Source: an uncultured Allosphingosinicella sp.
GTDB lineage: Bacteria > Pseudomonadota > Alphaproteobacteria > Sphingomonadales > Sphingomonadaceae
Assembly (NCBI GenBank): GCA_934539295.1
Contig: CAKTCN010000012.1
Location: 1 to 64,000 of the forward strand
DNA length: 64,000 nucleotides
Direction: 5' to 3'
Under the pieces are notes generated by a model that worked only from the letters and a program-made list of their open reading frames with translations, ran no database searches and had not been told where the DNA came from. The translations under genes were made by a program, and so were the position numbers. Of this stretch, positions 44,421 through 53,335 are shown one piece after another (position 1 is the first letter of the stretch; each line of letters starts with the position of its first letter).

Positions 44421-45221
44421 ATGAACTTCACGCATTACAACCTCGGCCATCTTGAACGCGGAAGCGTGGTCGTCGTGACGCTCAGCGGAAGCGCGGCGAA
44501 TGTCCGCCTCATGGATGGTTCGAACCTGAGCAGCTACAAATCCGGGCGTCAGCATCGCTATGTCGGCGGCCTCGCGAAAAGCTCCCCTGTTCGCCTGCAG
44601 GTGCCGCATTCGGGCACGTGGCACGTCGCAGTGGATATGCAGGGTTTACGAGGCACGGTCAGGTCCGGCGTGCAGGTGATAAAGGGGGAGGCCCTGCGGC
44701 CACTGCCGACGATCAACGAAGCGCCCCTCCGCAGCATCCCGACGCTCGTGCGCGATGCTGATCAGGATCTCGCTCCCACGCCCGAGGCGCCCGACGGGCG
44801 AGTCTTCGACGTGTTCATCTCCCATGCTTCGGAAGACAAGGATGAAGTGGTGCGACCGCTCGCGAATGCACTGCGCGATTCCGGTCTCTCGGTCTGGTAT
44901 GACGAGTTCGAGCTCCGCATCGGCGACAGCCTCCGGCGGAAGATCGACCGTGGCCTTGGCAGCAGCCGCTTCGGCATCGTCGTGCTGTCCCAGGCATTCT
45001 TCGGCAAAGGCTGGCCCGAATACGAACTTGACGGCCTCGTGACGCGGGCGGTGTCCGGCGACCAGATCCTGCTGCCCGTCTGGCACAACGTATCGAAGAG
45101 TGAAGTCATCAAATACTCGCCCTCTCTCGCGGACCGCCTGGCACGCAGCACCGGCACGCACACCGTCGAGGAGATCGCCGGAGAGATCGCCGAAGTGGTG
45201 CGCCTGCCCACGGCCGCCTGA
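44421..45221 (+). CDS. DUF1883-TIR domain protein
   Basis: The 266-residue product has an N-terminal DUF1883 domain (MNFTHYNLGHLERGSVVVVT, ANVRLMDGSNLSSYKSG, SGTWHVAVDM) and a C-terminal TIR domain from about residue 130: VFDVFISHASEDKDEVVRPL, then GLSVWYDEFELRIGDSL and FGIVVLSQAFFGKGWPEYEL with E202 as the likely catalytic glutamate. Bacterial TIR domains cut NAD+ or make cyclic ADP-ribose-type signals, usually to stop phage spread. DUF1883 has no known activity and may sense the trigger. It is within a run of same-strand genes. Confidence 0.88.
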   Translation: MNFTHYNLGHLERGSVVVVTLSGSAANVRLMDGSNLSSYKSGRQHRYVGGLAKSSPVRLQVPHSGTWHVAVDMQGLRGTVRSGVQVIKGEALRPLPTINEAPLRSIPTLVRDADQDLAPTPEAPDGRVFDVFISHASEDKDEVVRPLANALRDSGLSVWYDEFELRIGDSLRRKIDRGLGSSRFGIVVLSQAFFGKGWPEYELDGLVTRAVSGDQILLPVWHNVSKSEVIKYSPSLADRLARSTGTHTVEEIAGEIAEVVRLPTAA

Positions 45222-45246
45222 ATAGAAATCTTGTCAGGAGTTCGCG

Positions 45247-45444
45247 ATGAGCAAGCAGGTAGAGGATGAGTGGAGCGGCTGGGACGGCGACACAATCGTC
45301 AGGCTCACCGATGGCTCGGTATGGCGTCAGGAGGAATACCATTACGAGTATCGCTACTCGTACCGGCCTCGGGTCACGCTCGCCGGCAACATGATGCATG
45401 TCGACGGAATGACCCGGGCCATCCGGGTCCGTAGGATAGACTAG
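45247..45444 (+). CDS. Small aromatic-rich protein, first of two tandem paralogues
   Basis: The 65-residue product has a pattern W-x-G-W-x-G-D-T, then DGSVWRQ, four alternating tyrosines (YHYEYRYSY) and RPRV, ending VRVRRID. It looks like a small beta-barrel (SH3-like). The next gene codes for a 65-residue copy with 39 identical positions. A fair ribosome binding site (AGGAG) precedes the ATG. The function is unknown; both lie between TIR and McrBC genes. Confidence 0.7.
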   Translation: MSKQVEDEWSGWDGDTIVRLTDGSVWRQEEYHYEYRYSYRPRVTLAGNMMHVDGMTRAIRVRRID

Positions 45445-45454
45445 GAGAAACACC

Positions 45455-45652
45455 ATGCAGTCGCGTGTCGAGGGAGCTTGGACCGGTTGGAGCGGGGATA
45501 CGATCGTCAAACTGGCGAACGGCTCAGTGTGGCGCCAGGACCAATATTACTATCGCTACCAGTATAAGTATCGCCCGCGCGTTATCATCGATGGTCGCAA
45601 GATGCACGTAGAGGGCATGCCAAAGGCCGTGCGCGTACGCCGCATCGACTGA
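45455..45652 (+). CDS. Small aromatic-rich protein, second of two tandem paralogues
   Basis: The 65-residue product shares W-x-G-W-x-G-D-T, NGSVWRQ, the tyrosine ladder (YYYRYQYKY) and RPRV with its upstream neighbour, 10 bp away, and ends VRVRRID. The two arose by tandem duplication and have since diverged to 60 percent identity. AGGAG precedes the ATG. The function is unknown. Confidence 0.7.
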   Translation: MQSRVEGAWTGWSGDTIVKLANGSVWRQDQYYYRYQYKYRPRVIIDGRKMHVEGMPKAVRVRRID

Positions 45653-45747
45653 CCCATAGTCAGACGGGGCACGAAGTCCTCCATTCGAAGACCGTTGTCT
45701 CCCCGGGGATCGACAATCGGCCTACCGCAGGCAAAGGGTACAAGGGC

Positions 45748-46149
45748 ATGACTGACGATCTCCAGCGATACCTCCACGTCTTTACCCAGAAGGCCACAGC
45801 GGCCGGGCTCCCCGTGCGCAATCCGGGCAGCAACTGGGTGCCGCTCAAGCCGCTGGCGAAGGGCTCGCACGTCAGCCTCAGCGTCGCGCGAAACCAAATT
45901 CAAGTGAACCTCAACAACGATGACGACGCCGACCGGGCCAAGTTCGAGTTGCTCCACGCAGACCGGGCCGCCGTGGAGGAGGAGGTCGGGGAGGGGCTCA
46001 CTTGGGAGAAAAAGGACGGTCGCAAGAAGACCGCCGTCCGAGCTACCATGGATGCTGGCTACGGCGACGGAGAGTGGGACGCCCAGCACGAGTGGGCTCT
46101 TCGCATGATCAGTCGTTTCCAGCGCAGCTTCGGGACGCGCTTAGGCTGA
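45748..46149 (+). CDS. DUF4268-like domain protein
   Basis: The 133-residue product matches the DUF4268 pattern: SLSVARNQIQVNLNNDDDAD, then FELLHADRAAVEEEVGEGLTW, then RATMDAGY, W, and a closing RMISRFQRSFGTRL. DUF4268 domains are usually fused to or beside restriction-type nucleases. Its stop overlaps the McrB start (TGATG), so the two are coupled. It is likely to be an accessory or specificity subunit of the McrBC-like system. Confidence 0.75.
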   Translation: MTDDLQRYLHVFTQKATAAGLPVRNPGSNWVPLKPLAKGSHVSLSVARNQIQVNLNNDDDADRAKFELLHADRAAVEEEVGEGLTWEKKDGRKKTAVRATMDAGYGDGEWDAQHEWALRMISRFQRSFGTRLG

Positions 46150-49100
46150 TGCGCACCGACGCCTTCCGGGCATGGCTTTCGGATCAGGACCAGGCGGCAT
46201 CGAGTGTGTCCACGCGCGTATCCGATGCGCGACGCGTCGAGGCGCATTATGGTGACCTCGACGCTTCCAATGCGCGGGACGGCTTCTCCGAGATCCTGGC
46301 GGCGCTCGCTTACACCGCCGCGGACCGCGAGGCGGGTGCACCAAATCCAAGCCGCCTGCCAATACAGGGCGACCTCTACGACAGCTTGGCCTCCTATCGT
46401 GCTGCTGTCACCGCCTACCGCCGCTTCGCTCTGGAGAACGAAGACGATACTCCTTCCCAAGCTGACCGCATCCGACGTTTCGCCTTGGATACCATGATTG
46501 CTCCAGCCCGCCTGCGGGGCGAACGGGAGGTTGATATCGTCTCAGGGGACATCCACCGGGCGATGCAGCTGGAGAACGCGATGCCTGCGGTCTGCTCGGC
46601 ACTCGGCGGACACAAGTTCGAGACGCTGGCCGAGGTGAAAATTATCGACCGGCAGGGGCCGTCCAACAGCTCCACGGTGCGCATCCGCTACTCGCTGAAC
46701 GCGCCGGACGCCGCGAACTGGGCAGAGGCGGAACTCCGGAAGCGCTATGGAATCCCCATTTCCGAGACCAGTAAGATGCTCGGGTTCGCGTTGGCAGACG
46801 GAAGGCAGCTCGCCCTCCAACGAGACGTTCGCAGCACGCAGGTCTGGCTCGAGGACGATACAGCGAAATCCTCCATGCCCGCCGTCCAGGTCCGGCACTA
46901 TCTCCCAAGCCAGCCACGTCACTCAAATCTCCCGTCCCGTCTGCGTCATCTGGCGGCGGTGGGCGAAACGCCGCGACGCGTGTCACTCGTAACGGTCTCC
47001 GACCTGAAAAGCCTTCGCCAGGTGCTGGACTGGTACGAGGGAGGCAGGGGAGCCCTCGATCGTGGCGCCCTCGAGCGGTACCGTCAGATGTTCACCGCTC
47101 GCTATCCCGACTTTCGGAGCTTTGCGCAGACGGATGGAGGTTATCAGGCCGAGGAACGCGCCTACAAGGACCGGTTGATAGCAACGGTGGCCGCCGCGCT
47201 CGAAGACGAGCAGCCGGATCACGAACTCGGCGCCCGTCTCTTGAATATCCTTGCGGGGCGTGCCGGCATTCCGAGCGGCCTCCTTGGGTGGCGCACAGAT
47301 AGCCGGCTTGCCGCGCTTCGCGAGGCGAGCCCTGGCACCTTGGAGTCGGCCGCGGGCCGTCTCGCACGCGGTGAGGATCCTACCACGGCGATTGCCGCTT
47401 TTGTCGCGGAAGCATGGCCTCTCCTCGCAGATGGCCAGACGAGTAAGCCCTACAGCGAGAGCCGTAATATCCCCACCATGCTTGCGGCGCTGGTCCACCC
47501 CAACGAAGCCTTCGGCATCAACACAGACCCGATCCAGCAGACCGCGCAGGCGCTCCTGGACCGCAAGCTTCTGGGTTGGAACGCGATGACCGCCGAGGAG
47601 TACGGAGAGGTCCTCGGCATGGCCAGGGCCATCCAGCAGGTCATGGCCGAAGAATGGAAGTGGGAGCCCCGCGACCTCTGGGACGTCCAAGGTTTCATCT
47701 GGGCGGTGAATCGCGCCGATCAGCCGCCCCTCGCCGACGAAAATTTCACACTCGCGCCGCACGCGACGAAGGACCCGCAGATGCCGACGAACCTCATCCT
47801 CTACGGCCCTCCGGGGACCGGTAAAACCTACGCGACCGCGCGTGAGGCGGTCAGGCTATGCGATGGCGAGGCCCCAGAGGGCGAGGCGGAGCTCAGGCGC
47901 CGCTACGCTGATCTCATCGCTGCCGGCCAGGTGCGATTCGTGACCTTCCACCAGTCTTACTCCTACGAAGACTTCGTCGAGGGGCTCCGACCGACCACAG
48001 GTGAGGAAGGCGAAGGAAGCTCAACCGGAGGGTTCAGCTTGAAGCCAGAGCCCGGCGTGTTCCGCGAGATGGCGACAGTCGCCGAGCAGGCGATGCGCTC
48101 GGGAGGATCGGGAGCGCCCTTCGATCTGAGCGGAAGGCAGGTCTTCAAGATGTCGCTCGGCCGCGCCGGCTCCGAAGACCATATCTTCGACGCTGCCATC
48201 GAGGGCAACTACATCGTGCTGGGCTGGGGCGGCGACATCGATTGGACGCCGTACGAGAGTTACGAGGCGATCCATGCGAAGTGGAATGAGCTAAACCCAG
48301 GCACAAACGGAAACGACGCTAATATCATCCAGACGGCCCGCTTTCGGGCAGACATGCGCGAAGGCGATCTGGTGGTCGTGTCCTACGGCAACTCTCGCTT
48401 TCGGGCCATCGGCGAAGTGGTGGGTCCATACGAGTTCGCCCCGATTGGCGAACGTGACTACAACCATCGCCGCGCCGTTAGGTGGCTCTTTGTGCCCGAC
48501 GAGCCGCTGCCCATCACCTTCTACGCCAAACCGTTCACGATGCGATCCTGCTACCTCCTGCGCCAGGATCATTTAAGCCTCGAGGCACTGGCGCTCCTGC
48601 TGCCCCGCAGTGGTGGGGGACAGACGGCCTCGCCGCCTCAATTCGTCCTCATCTGCGACGAGATCAACCGGGCAAACATATCGAAGGTGTTTGGCGAGCT
48701 GATCACGCTGATCGAACCAGATAAGCGGATCGGGGGCAGGTACGAGCTGCGGCTCACGCTACCCTACTCGAAGCAGTCATTCGGGGTCCCTTCCAACCTG
48801 CACATCGTAGGCACCATGAATACCGCGGACAGGTCTATCGCACTCTTGGACACCGCCCTACGCCGCCGCTTCACTTTCAAGGAGGTAATGCCGGAACCGG
48901 GTTTGCTTGGGAGCGTAGACGAAACCGACCTCGGCGCACTACTCGCGAAGCTGAACGATCGCGTGGAGTACCTCTTCGACAGAGAACATCAGATCGGCCA
49001 TGCCTACTTCATGGGCTGTGAGACTAGGGAGGACCTCGATGGCGTGATGCGCCGCAAAGTCATCCCACTCCTCGCCGAGTATTTCCATGAGGATTGGGGA

Positions 49101-49259
49101 AAGATCGCGGCAGTCCTCGGGGATCCTAACGGCGAGCGTCTGCTGGCGCGCGAGGCTCTTTTCGCACCGCAGGGCTTCGAGAGCGAGTATGGCGGGGAGC
49201 GGTACCGGTGGCGCGTCCGCGAGACTTTCGGACCTGATGCCTATGCCGGGCTACAGTGA
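46149..49259 (+). CDS. mcrB: McrB-like AAA+ GTPase with EVE-like insertion
   Basis: The 1,036-residue product is a McrB-family motor. An N-terminal helical domain (SDARRVEAHYGDLD) and a long variable part precede the AAA+ domain: Walker A GPPGTGKT (553-560), TFHQSYSYEDFVEGLRP, LICDEINRANISKVFGEL (D837, E838) and IVGTMNTADRSIALLDTALR with sensor and arginine finger. Between Walker A and B, at about 665-800, lies an inserted domain (FKMSLGRAGSED, IVLGWGGDIDW, MREGDLVVVSYGNSRFRAIG) resembling EVE domains, which bind modified bases. McrB with McrC cuts DNA with modified cytosines. It overlaps its neighbours on both sides. Confidence 0.88.
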   Translation: MRTDAFRAWLSDQDQAASSVSTRVSDARRVEAHYGDLDASNARDGFSEILAALAYTAADREAGAPNPSRLPIQGDLYDSLASYRAAVTAYRRFALENEDDTPSQADRIRRFALDTMIAPARLRGEREVDIVSGDIHRAMQLENAMPAVCSALGGHKFETLAEVKIIDRQGPSNSSTVRIRYSLNAPDAANWAEAELRKRYGIPISETSKMLGFALADGRQLALQRDVRSTQVWLEDDTAKSSMPAVQVRHYLPSQPRHSNLPSRLRHLAAVGETPRRVSLVTVSDLKSLRQVLDWYEGGRGALDRGALERYRQMFTARYPDFRSFAQTDGGYQAEERAYKDRLIATVAAALEDEQPDHELGARLLNILAGRAGIPSGLLGWRTDSRLAALREASPGTLESAAGRLARGEDPTTAIAAFVAEAWPLLADGQTSKPYSESRNIPTMLAALVHPNEAFGINTDPIQQTAQALLDRKLLGWNAMTAEEYGEVLGMARAIQQVMAEEWKWEPRDLWDVQGFIWAVNRADQPPLADENFTLAPHATKDPQMPTNLILYGPPGTGKTYATAREAVRLCDGEAPEGEAELRRRYADLIAAGQVRFVTFHQSYSYEDFVEGLRPTTGEEGEGSSTGGFSLKPEPGVFREMATVAEQAMRSGGSGAPFDLSGRQVFKMSLGRAGSEDHIFDAAIEGNYIVLGWGGDIDWTPYESYEAIHAKWNELNPGTNGNDANIIQTARFRADMREGDLVVVSYGNSRFRAIGEVVGPYEFAPIGERDYNHRRAVRWLFVPDEPLPITFYAKPFTMRSCYLLRQDHLSLEALALLLPRSGGGQTASPPQFVLICDEINRANISKVFGELITLIEPDKRIGGRYELRLTLPYSKQSFGVPSNLHIVGTMNTADRSIALLDTALRRRFTFKEVMPEPGLLGSVDETDLGALLAKLNDRVEYLFDREHQIGHAYFMGCETREDLDGVMRRKVIPLLAEYFHEDWGKIAAVLGDPNGERLLAREALFAPQGFESEYGGERYRWRVRETFGPDAYAGLQ

Positions 49260-50557
49260 TCCACCGCAGCGTCAGCGAATGGGGCTACGTACCCATCGAG
49301 CCGGAGGGTGAAGGCGCGTTCACACGCCAGCGTGCGGACCGCCTCATAGCCGTCGCTCGTGCCGCGTCTCTCGGCGGTGACGACGGAGCCGGGATACTCA
49401 CGGATCATCATAAGCGGCTACGCGCCCAGCAGGTGGTCGGCATCATCGCTGCTGACGGGTGCACACTCGAGATCCTTCCGAAGATCGAAGGGCTCGGAAC
49501 GGGCGAGGACGAATCAAGCCGTACGCGCATACGAGAGCGCCTCGTCCACATGCTCGCTGTGGCCTACGATCTCGATCTGTCGATTGGTGAGGCCACTTTA
49601 CTCGGCACCCAGAAGCGCACGTTGCTCGAGGTGCTGATCGGCATCTTCTGCACCAAGCTGATGGATGTTCTCCGAAATGGCATGCCTCGTCGGTACGTAC
49701 CTCATGAGGAGGATCTAGCTACCCTGAGGGGGCGGCTGGACGTTCAGCGACAGTTTACAACGTTAGCAGCCACGCCACACAGGCTAGCCTGTCGCTACGA
49801 AGCGTTTTCGGCAGACATCGCGCTAAACCAGGTGATGAAGGCAGCCGTCACCCGCCTAGCGCAAGTGGCGCAATCCCCCGCGAACCAGAGACGGCTAAGA
49901 GAACTGGCACACCTCTACGCCGACGTCGCCGCGGTGCCGGTGAAGGCGCTACGATGGGACGCAATCGTGCTTGACCGAACGAACCATCGCTGGCGGGCGC
50001 TCAGAGACCTCGCGCGACTGCTGCTCGCCGGCGAATACCAGACAACCTCGAAGGGTACCGCGCCCGGCTTCTCGCTGCTTTTCGCGATGAACGATCTGTT
50101 CGAAGCCTATGTCGCGCGCACGCTTGCCCAGGCACTCCGCGGAACCGACCTGCACGTCGTCGCGCAGGACCGGCGGCTCTATTGCCTCGCTGAGCCTTCC
50201 GGCGTGCGGCGTTTCCAAGTTCGCCCAGACATCGTGGTGCGCCGTGGCCCGGAGGCGGTGCTGATCATCGACACTAAGTGGAAGCGCATCTCGGCACGCA
50301 TCGACGACCCCAAGCAGGGAGTCAGCCAAGCGGACGTGTACCAGATGATGGCCTACGGCCGACTTTACCAATGCCCCAGCCTGGTGCTGCTCTACCCGCA
50401 TCATGGTGGTCTCCACACAGAGGGGGAAACCGGCCGCTATCGGGTGAGTGGCTGCGATGACGAATTGGTGACCGCGACCGTCGATCTGGCAGCTAGCGGC
50501 ATGGCCCACAGGCTCAGGTCACTTTGCGAGGTGCAACTCCGCGTTCATGCGGAGTGA
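49256..50557 (+). CDS. mcrC: McrC-like nuclease subunit
   Basis: The 433-residue product is McrC-like: an N-terminal region with QVVGIIAADGCTLEILPKIE that docks on McrB rings, a helical middle (LRGRLDVQRQF, CRYEAFSADIALNQVMK), and a C-terminal PD-(D/E)XK core with RPDIVV followed by LIIDTKWK. It starts with GTG overlapping the McrB stop by four bases (GTGA). With McrB it should form a nuclease that cleaves modified DNA. The EVE-like insertion in the partner hints at unusual bases. Confidence 0.88.
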   Translation: MIHRSVSEWGYVPIEPEGEGAFTRQRADRLIAVARAASLGGDDGAGILTDHHKRLRAQQVVGIIAADGCTLEILPKIEGLGTGEDESSRTRIRERLVHMLAVAYDLDLSIGEATLLGTQKRTLLEVLIGIFCTKLMDVLRNGMPRRYVPHEEDLATLRGRLDVQRQFTTLAATPHRLACRYEAFSADIALNQVMKAAVTRLAQVAQSPANQRRLRELAHLYADVAAVPVKALRWDAIVLDRTNHRWRALRDLARLLLAGEYQTTSKGTAPGFSLLFAMNDLFEAYVARTLAQALRGTDLHVVAQDRRLYCLAEPSGVRRFQVRPDIVVRRGPEAVLIIDTKWKRISARIDDPKQGVSQADVYQMMAYGRLYQCPSLVLLYPHHGGLHTEGETGRYRVSGCDDELVTATVDLAASGMAHRLRSLCEVQLRVHAE

Positions 50558-50641
50558 CTTCTTCAGGTCATGCGCCGCCGGAGCCGTCCACGTATCCCGT
50601 TCAGCCTTCTGATAGCCCCAGTCCCGGTGCTAATGCGCGAG

Positions 50642-51244
50642 TCATCCAGTGAAATAAGCTTCGACCTGCTTTAAGGCCGCCGACGCCGCAGCATGCAATC
50701 CGATCCAGTCAAAATCTGGACTCGCGATCGACCGACGCCACTTAGCGACGAACCAACCGTCGTAATTGCCCTCATCATGCCAACGGAAAGGTCCAATATC
50801 CTCTTTGAGGAGGGGTGTAATATCATTTTCGAGGGAGTAGCCCATGGAGACGGCTTCTGGGTCGAACTCGACGAACGTGTAGAGGAACGTGTTGTCTCGC
50901 TCCTGATAGAGGCTGAACCACTTGTCGGTCCACATCCCCTCGACAGTCACGACCTGCTTGGCTGACACCAGGGCGTCGACGTCGGGAGACACCCACATAG
51001 GGGCGATCTTGCTGCCCCACACCTCCTGCCATACGCGGTGCAATGTCTGCGCATACTCGTAGCGGGTCAGTTCGGCGGCTGCGCGAGCTGGAAGGTAGTC
51101 GGCCAACTCGGCGACTGCGAGACCCGGGGGCATATTGCTAATTTTGAACTGAAGCAGCGAGTCTATGGCTGTTCGAATCGCTCGATCCGTCAAGTAGGCG
51201 AAGACGCTCGGGGAAAGATCGATGGCCGAGTTGTCAGGGGTCAT
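50642..51244 (-). CDS. Unrecognised protein coupled to a nuclease-fold gene
   Basis: The 200-residue product is rich in aromatic residues (WTDKWFSLYQERDNTFLYTF, FRWHDEGNYDGWFVAKWRRS) and looks alpha/beta. Its ATG overlaps the stop of the PD-(D/E)XK gene (ATGA), so it is coupled to it. It is convergent with mcrC. No family was recognised; an immunity or partner protein is one possibility. Confidence 0.6.
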   Translation of the reverse strand: MTPDNSAIDLSPSVFAYLTDRAIRTAIDSLLQFKISNMPPGLAVAELADYLPARAAAELTRYEYAQTLHRVWQEVWGSKIAPMWVSPDVDALVSAKQVVTVEGMWTDKWFSLYQERDNTFLYTFVEFDPEAVSMGYSLENDITPLLKEDIGPFRWHDEGNYDGWFVAKWRRSIASPDFDWIGLHAAASAALKQVEAYFTG

Positions 51245-52029
51245 CCTGCACGCTCCCAGATTGTCCGCCGAAATTGACGAAAGGCGGTGTCATCCGGGAG
51301 CCCGCTGAGCTCACGTTCCCACCGCCACAGGAATGTGTGCCAACTAAGGAAGGACCAGCGCCTGTTCCGGCGCAGCCGGGAGCGTGTGATCGCTTCGTTG
51401 CGCTGACCAAGAACGATCAGAACGGAAGTGGCAGGCTGTCCAGGAAGCATTCGAAACTTCATCCCGAGCTTCGCGGCATGCTGAGCATACTCGGGCAAGG
51501 GATTATGGCGAATGTTGTGGCCGAACTTCGCCTCGACCACAGCACCCCATTTCGTCTCGCCAGATTTGCCGGTGATCAGGAGGTCGATGCGCCCCCGTGC
51601 GCAAGGAACTTCGGCCTCTACCGTGACGGCATTGAGGCGCTCAGGCCACGCCAAGCTCGGATCGAGCGCTCGGAGGAATGACAGGGTCAGTTCAGCGCCG
51701 CCGTCGGACAGGAAGCGCTGCAAGCCATAGGTCATCTGAGGTTCTGTTGGCCGAAACCACCTAATGGGCTCAACATGAAAGCAATGCCCCGAGGCTCCCA
51801 ATCCATGAAACCGCTCGATTGCGGCTCTTCGTCCTGCGTGACTGGGTACAAGATCCTCAAGTGCGACTCTGTGGCGCATGGCCCGTTTCGCTACGCCCTC
51901 CAGACGAAACGCCCATCGCAGCACTGCCTTCTTGTCATAATGCCGCAACGCTGGTTCACGAAGCGAGGACGGGCACCACGCCAATAGTGAATCGGCTCCG
52001 ATGGCGCCCGAGGTGCGATGCTTGTTCAC
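51241..52029 (-). CDS. PD-(D/E)XK nuclease-like protein
   Basis: The 262-residue product has a C-terminal PD-(D/E)XK core: RGRIDLLITG, then WGAVVEAKFGH, then strands with ATSVLIVLGQ, as in PDDEXK_4-type proteins. The N-terminal 90 residues are basic and helical. The downstream gene overlaps by four bases. It is placed between mcrC and the integrase and may be a third defence module. Function is inferred from the fold only. Confidence 0.65.
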   Translation of the reverse strand: MNKHRTSGAIGADSLLAWCPSSLREPALRHYDKKAVLRWAFRLEGVAKRAMRHRVALEDLVPSHAGRRAAIERFHGLGASGHCFHVEPIRWFRPTEPQMTYGLQRFLSDGGAELTLSFLRALDPSLAWPERLNAVTVEAEVPCARGRIDLLITGKSGETKWGAVVEAKFGHNIRHNPLPEYAQHAAKLGMKFRMLPGQPATSVLIVLGQRNEAITRSRLRRNRRWSFLSWHTFLWRWERELSGLPDDTAFRQFRRTIWERAG

Positions 52030-52085
52030 ACCGTGAGTTCGGCCTCCTCAGCAAGCTCTGTCAACACTGCCCGGCCGAAAGGGAG

Positions 52086-53306
52086 TCAGGCGGCGCGGTT
52101 ATTTGCTGTCCGCGCCGCTGCCTCGCTTCGAAGACGATCGAGTTCATCAGACCATGCTTGCATCATGCGCACTCGCTCATCCCAGTAATCGCCCCGCGCA
52201 TAGATACGTCGAACCGAGTTCGCGTCCACGTGCGCGAGTTGCCGTTCTATGGCGTCCGATGACCAACGTCCTGACTCGTTCAGCAAGGTGCTCGCCATCG
52301 AGCGAAAGCCGTGAGTGGTCATGCGGTTGCCGCCATATCCGAGCCGCTGGAGCGCCAGATTAAGCGTGTTCTCGCACATCGGTCGATCGCGCTTTCCCTG
52401 GCAAGGGAAGAGATAGCGGTGCTTTCCGCTGACGGGTTTGACCTCCTCGATGATGGAGAGCGCTTGGCGAGAGAGTGGGACGGAATGCGGTCGCCGCATT
52501 TTCATTCTGTCTGCCGGGATCGTCCAAACTTTCTCATCAAAATCAAAATCGCTCCACTCGGCCTGACGGAGTTCTCCGGGGCGCACGAACAGGTGCGGCG
52601 CGAGCCGCAGCGCGACGTGGGTGACGCGATAGCCGTCGAACCCGTCGATCGCGCACATAAGCTCGCCCACCTCGGCGGGCTTGGTGATGGCGGCGAGGTG
52701 CTTCACTTTCGGCGTTATTAGGGCACCGCGCAGGTCCGAGCAGACGTCGCGCTCGGCACGCGCGGTCGCAACGGCATACCTGAAGACGCGCCCGCAGAGG
52801 CCACGCAACCGCCGCGCCGTTTCGTAATGCCCCTTGGCCTCAATTCCCAGCAGAACTTCGTAAACTTCGCGGGATGAAATGCGGCTGATAGGCCGATCGC
52901 CGAGCTGCGGGTAGGCAAAGTCAAGCATCCACTTCTGCTTTTGCAGAGTGACCGCTGCGAGGCCCTCACGTTGGCACTTACCGTGCCACTCTTCGGCGAC
53001 TGCACGGAAAGTAGTTTGCTCAGCAAGCTTCGCCGCGAGAGCCTCCTCCTTCGCGGCTGCGACGGGGTTCTTCCCTTCAGCGAGGATCTTGCGGATCACG
53101 TCGCGCTTTTCACGCGCATCAACGAGACTGACCTCGGGGAACACGCCAAGCGCCATGGTTTGCTGTTTGCCGCCCCAACGATAGGCCAAGCGCCAGTAGC
53201 GCTGCCCGGAAGGCTGCACGAAGAGATACAGCCCGCCACCGTCGCTGACTTTGTAGGGGCGCTCACGACCCTTCGCGAATCTAACTTCAAGTGCCGTCAG
53301 AGCCAT
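52086..53306 (-). CDS. P4-type tyrosine integrase of element B
   Basis: The 406-residue product has the P4-integrase N-terminal domain (MALTALEVRFAKGRERPYKV, DGGGLYLFVQPSG, FPEVSLVDAREKRD) and a tyrosine recombinase domain with FVRPGELRQAEW (first arginine), HGFRSMASTLLNE (HxxR) and a late YARGDY (nucleophile). GGAGG precedes the ATG at 53306. The gene lies about 160 bp from the tRNA-Leu target, which such integrases use. TACCAACAT, part of the arm repeat, lies in reverse over the start codon, so the integrase may repress itself. Confidence 0.92.
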   Translation of the reverse strand: MALTALEVRFAKGRERPYKVSDGGGLYLFVQPSGQRYWRLAYRWGGKQQTMALGVFPEVSLVDAREKRDVIRKILAEGKNPVAAAKEEALAAKLAEQTTFRAVAEEWHGKCQREGLAAVTLQKQKWMLDFAYPQLGDRPISRISSREVYEVLLGIEAKGHYETARRLRGLCGRVFRYAVATARAERDVCSDLRGALITPKVKHLAAITKPAEVGELMCAIDGFDGYRVTHVALRLAPHLFVRPGELRQAEWSDFDFDEKVWTIPADRMKMRRPHSVPLSRQALSIIEEVKPVSGKHRYLFPCQGKRDRPMCENTLNLALQRLGYGGNRMTTHGFRSMASTLLNESGRWSSDAIERQLAHVDANSVRRIYARGDYWDERVRMMQAWSDELDRLRSEAAARTANNRAA

Positions 53307-53335
53307 GTTGGTACCTCCGCTGCCGGCCGGCGAAA

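Noticed and set aside
46002-46148. N-terminal extension of McrB back to 46002
   Set aside because: It would overlap most of the DUF4268 3' end in another frame; the ATG at 46149 coupled to the DUF4268 stop gives the expected McrB N-terminus.
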